In this document: positions 5,401 to 5,672 of the stretch, one piece after another
How the letters are laid out: the number at the start of each line of letters is the position of its first letter
Position numbering within the stretch: position 1 is the first letter of the stretch
NCBI GenBank assembly: GCA_038825775.1
Contig: JAWBOW010000048.1
Span: forward strand, 1-5,672
Length of the DNA stretch: 5,672 bases
Direction: 5' to 3'
From: JAWBOW01 sp038825775
GTDB lineage: Archaea; Nanobdellota; Nanobdellia; Woesearchaeales; WAPY01
Position numbers and translations under genes: made by a program
Notes under the pieces: generated by a model
The model's database searches: none
The model's input: the letters and a program-made list of their open reading frames with translations, nothing else
Told to the model about the DNA's origin: nothing

Positions 5401-5672
5401 TGCTATATTTTAATGATTCAATATTTTCTGCAGAATCAACACTGTAATACTTTATCTTTTTCTGACAAGCAGAGTTATTAGCACAAGTAACTAAAACATT
5501 TGTAATGTTTGAATAACTAACATTAAAATCATTACATTCTTCTGCTCCAATATCAAACACGCAATAATAAGTTCTATTACATTCATTATCATCAACACAA
5601 GTTAATGTTATATTAGCGTTCTCATTAACGAACCAATAAACTGGCTCTGGAACATTATCATAAGTTGTTGGT
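2468..5672 (-). CDS. Giant multi-domain Ig/FN3 surface protein, adhesin-like, 5' end outside window
   Basis: The frame is open to base 5672, giving 1067 visible residues (numbered here from the codon at 5671) and a TAA at 2470-2468. Modules in order: a cysteine-rich chitobiase-C-terminal-like domain (1-98, with LTCVDD..C..TYYC and YYSVDSAENIES); a pentapeptide-like beta-helix (about 125-228); an Ig-like module with DNGVGPDEVADDGIYTG (295-311), a pattern common in secreted proteins; an Ig module (351-436, ending DVAGNS); three FN3-like modules (445-537, 539-646, 648-746); an Ig module with ETDENAICYYN and CYDAVGN (747-830); a macroglobulin-like module (831-925); and a C-terminal region with SDMSGNAYIFI and GFNNIIIRNAG (926-1067). 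Proline-proline junctions at 349, 444, 538, 646 and 746 mark modules of about 95-108 residues. About 44 N-x-S/T sequons suggest heavy glycosylation. There is no C-terminal membrane helix or sorting signal, so any anchor must be N-terminal, outside the window. No catalytic motif is seen; adhesion or cell-contact is inferred. Confidence 0.88.
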   Translation of the reverse strand, partial: PTTYDNVPEPVYWFVNENANITLTCVDDNECNRTYYCVFDIGAEECNDFNVSYSNITNVLVTCANNSACQKKIKYYSVDSAENIESLKYSNPIYIVHNSSVNGTEAQLCNITSSSYVLNGYCNNCYVENSTVINSSIVGLVGVYRYHCRIINSTVINVNLTNAEIYNTFVDPSVLIDSLIENSTIIDSTVRSSVVINSSFSNCGHFEVITSGIYNNILTAGLIIYNYTSYYAPRNLTDICLGVSPVPKGYLEATPIIVKNGSTILFKYHGANTGYEVILLKDSFDTEGGYISLLDNGVGPDEVADDGIYTGTAQVNSLETGYKTVIATINDRVGNVFNVSTTILLDNIPPNATLLINDGDSVTITRHVVLKINYSDNVNVSKCRFANEDLNFSDWYLCQQTIPWVLSFGNGTKTVYLEITDVAGNSYITNDTIILQEGVYDLTPPENLTVYDAGDWSNDNTSIYCSWNAFDRESKVFYYYRIVGVTEWTYAGEQKSALITNLSLSEGTTYYCEVYAQNSYFINSSTQTSDGITIDITPPILYEINSSVANNTWTNQNSITFNWSAYDPISNGVSSGINAYSFVLDDNEFGEPDNIPEGDLNNLSNKTSHTYNYIRDGVYYFHVKAQDKAGNWGNTLSYVLLIDTIPPTAPYMQNPTQTASSSIITFSWNASTDPSPYANSSGVYRYLINITYDNGTEVLTDWVYQTEYNFTSAENGITYHASVRAQDYAGNLGESSDSAITFDSQPPNIIFKKPSSSGIVISSSPILVLETDENAICYYNNTLFLFTNSTHHETKVYVTNGNQEFDIKCYDAVGNLRTDIISFYVDTTADVNSLELQTQESYFISNPVQFNVIVKSSGNGIGEIQKTDFEIMLNQTKISDFTMRDLGGGNYSLAFIAPNIPSNYELKVILNGIEATDEIIVENTGLNIEISSSFVETRGTTRIISGILDNASVGLASDSLNLEKTIESSLLKLKSDMSGNAYIFITKQNFNPKSREDYLRKKLFLELTNPSFGYAIQKKNYLVNTELNYPGIIIISNDTIREGFNNIIIRNAGYDANGNLIIVISTI
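5060..5224 (-). repeat. Eleven pentapeptide-like repeats coding for a beta-helix segment
   Basis: Visible residues 150-204 of the giant protein divide without gaps into eleven five-residue units such as VINVN, LTNAE, LIDSL, IENST, IIDST and VINSS. The pattern is hydrophobic-x-(N/D)-(S/T/A)-x. Shifted by register this is (S/A/T)-x-(I/L/V)-x-(N/D), close to the pentapeptide-repeat consensus A(D/N)LXX. Similar units lie before (about 127-138: VENST, VINSS) and after (about 208-227: VITSG, IYNNI). A right-handed beta-helix is the likely fold. At DNA level the units are imperfect repeats of GAATTAAT-like segments on the plus strand. Confidence 0.6.

Noticed and set aside
5558..5560. GTG as start of the giant protein
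   Set aside because: The frame continues upstream without a stop to the window edge and the added residues complete a recognisable cysteine-rich chitobiase-like module, so the true start lies outside.

Overview
The window is very AT-rich and every gene I can support lies on the minus strand, so transcription runs from base 5672 towards base 1. It looks archaeal. Three encoded proteins begin with class III (prepilin/archaellin-type) signal peptides. A 9-base Shine-Dalgarno sequence exactly matches the complement of an archaeal 16S rRNA 3' end. The one clear terminator is a U-tract without a hairpin. The low GC, small Lys/Asn/Ile-rich proteins and a giant multi-domain Ig/FN3 surface protein best fit a DPANN archaeon (Woesearchaeota/Pacearchaeota-like). 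That placement is inference; no marker gene is present.

Layout in transcription order: (1) 5672-2468, the C-terminal 1067 residues of a giant secreted adhesin-like protein that is open at the window edge, with a pentapeptide-like beta-helix inserted among about nine beta-sandwich modules; (2) 2409-1849, a pilin-like protein with a KKKA/Q processing site; (3) 1722-1240, a small four-cysteine pilin-like protein; (4) 1178-876, a 100-residue protein with two membrane helices, unrecognised; (5) 863-339, a four-cysteine protein with a classic archaeal type IV pilin N-terminus (Pilin_N/DUF1628 type). A U-rich terminator follows gene 5 at 328-309. Then (6) a probable TATA box near 285-278 precedes a further membrane-anchored gene, starting at 236 and cut by the left edge.

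No long U-tract appears in the sense RNA between genes 1 and 5, so they may form one transcription unit. The gaps are instead strongly A-rich in the sense strand, and one holds a tandem 20-bp repeat. The simplest reading is a surface-filament or adhesion locus: several minor-pilin-like subunits inserted in the membrane and processed by a PibD/EppA-type peptidase, plus a large glycosylated adhesin. No assembly ATPase, platform protein or prepilin peptidase is visible here. The assignment to a pilus therefore rests on signal peptides and context.
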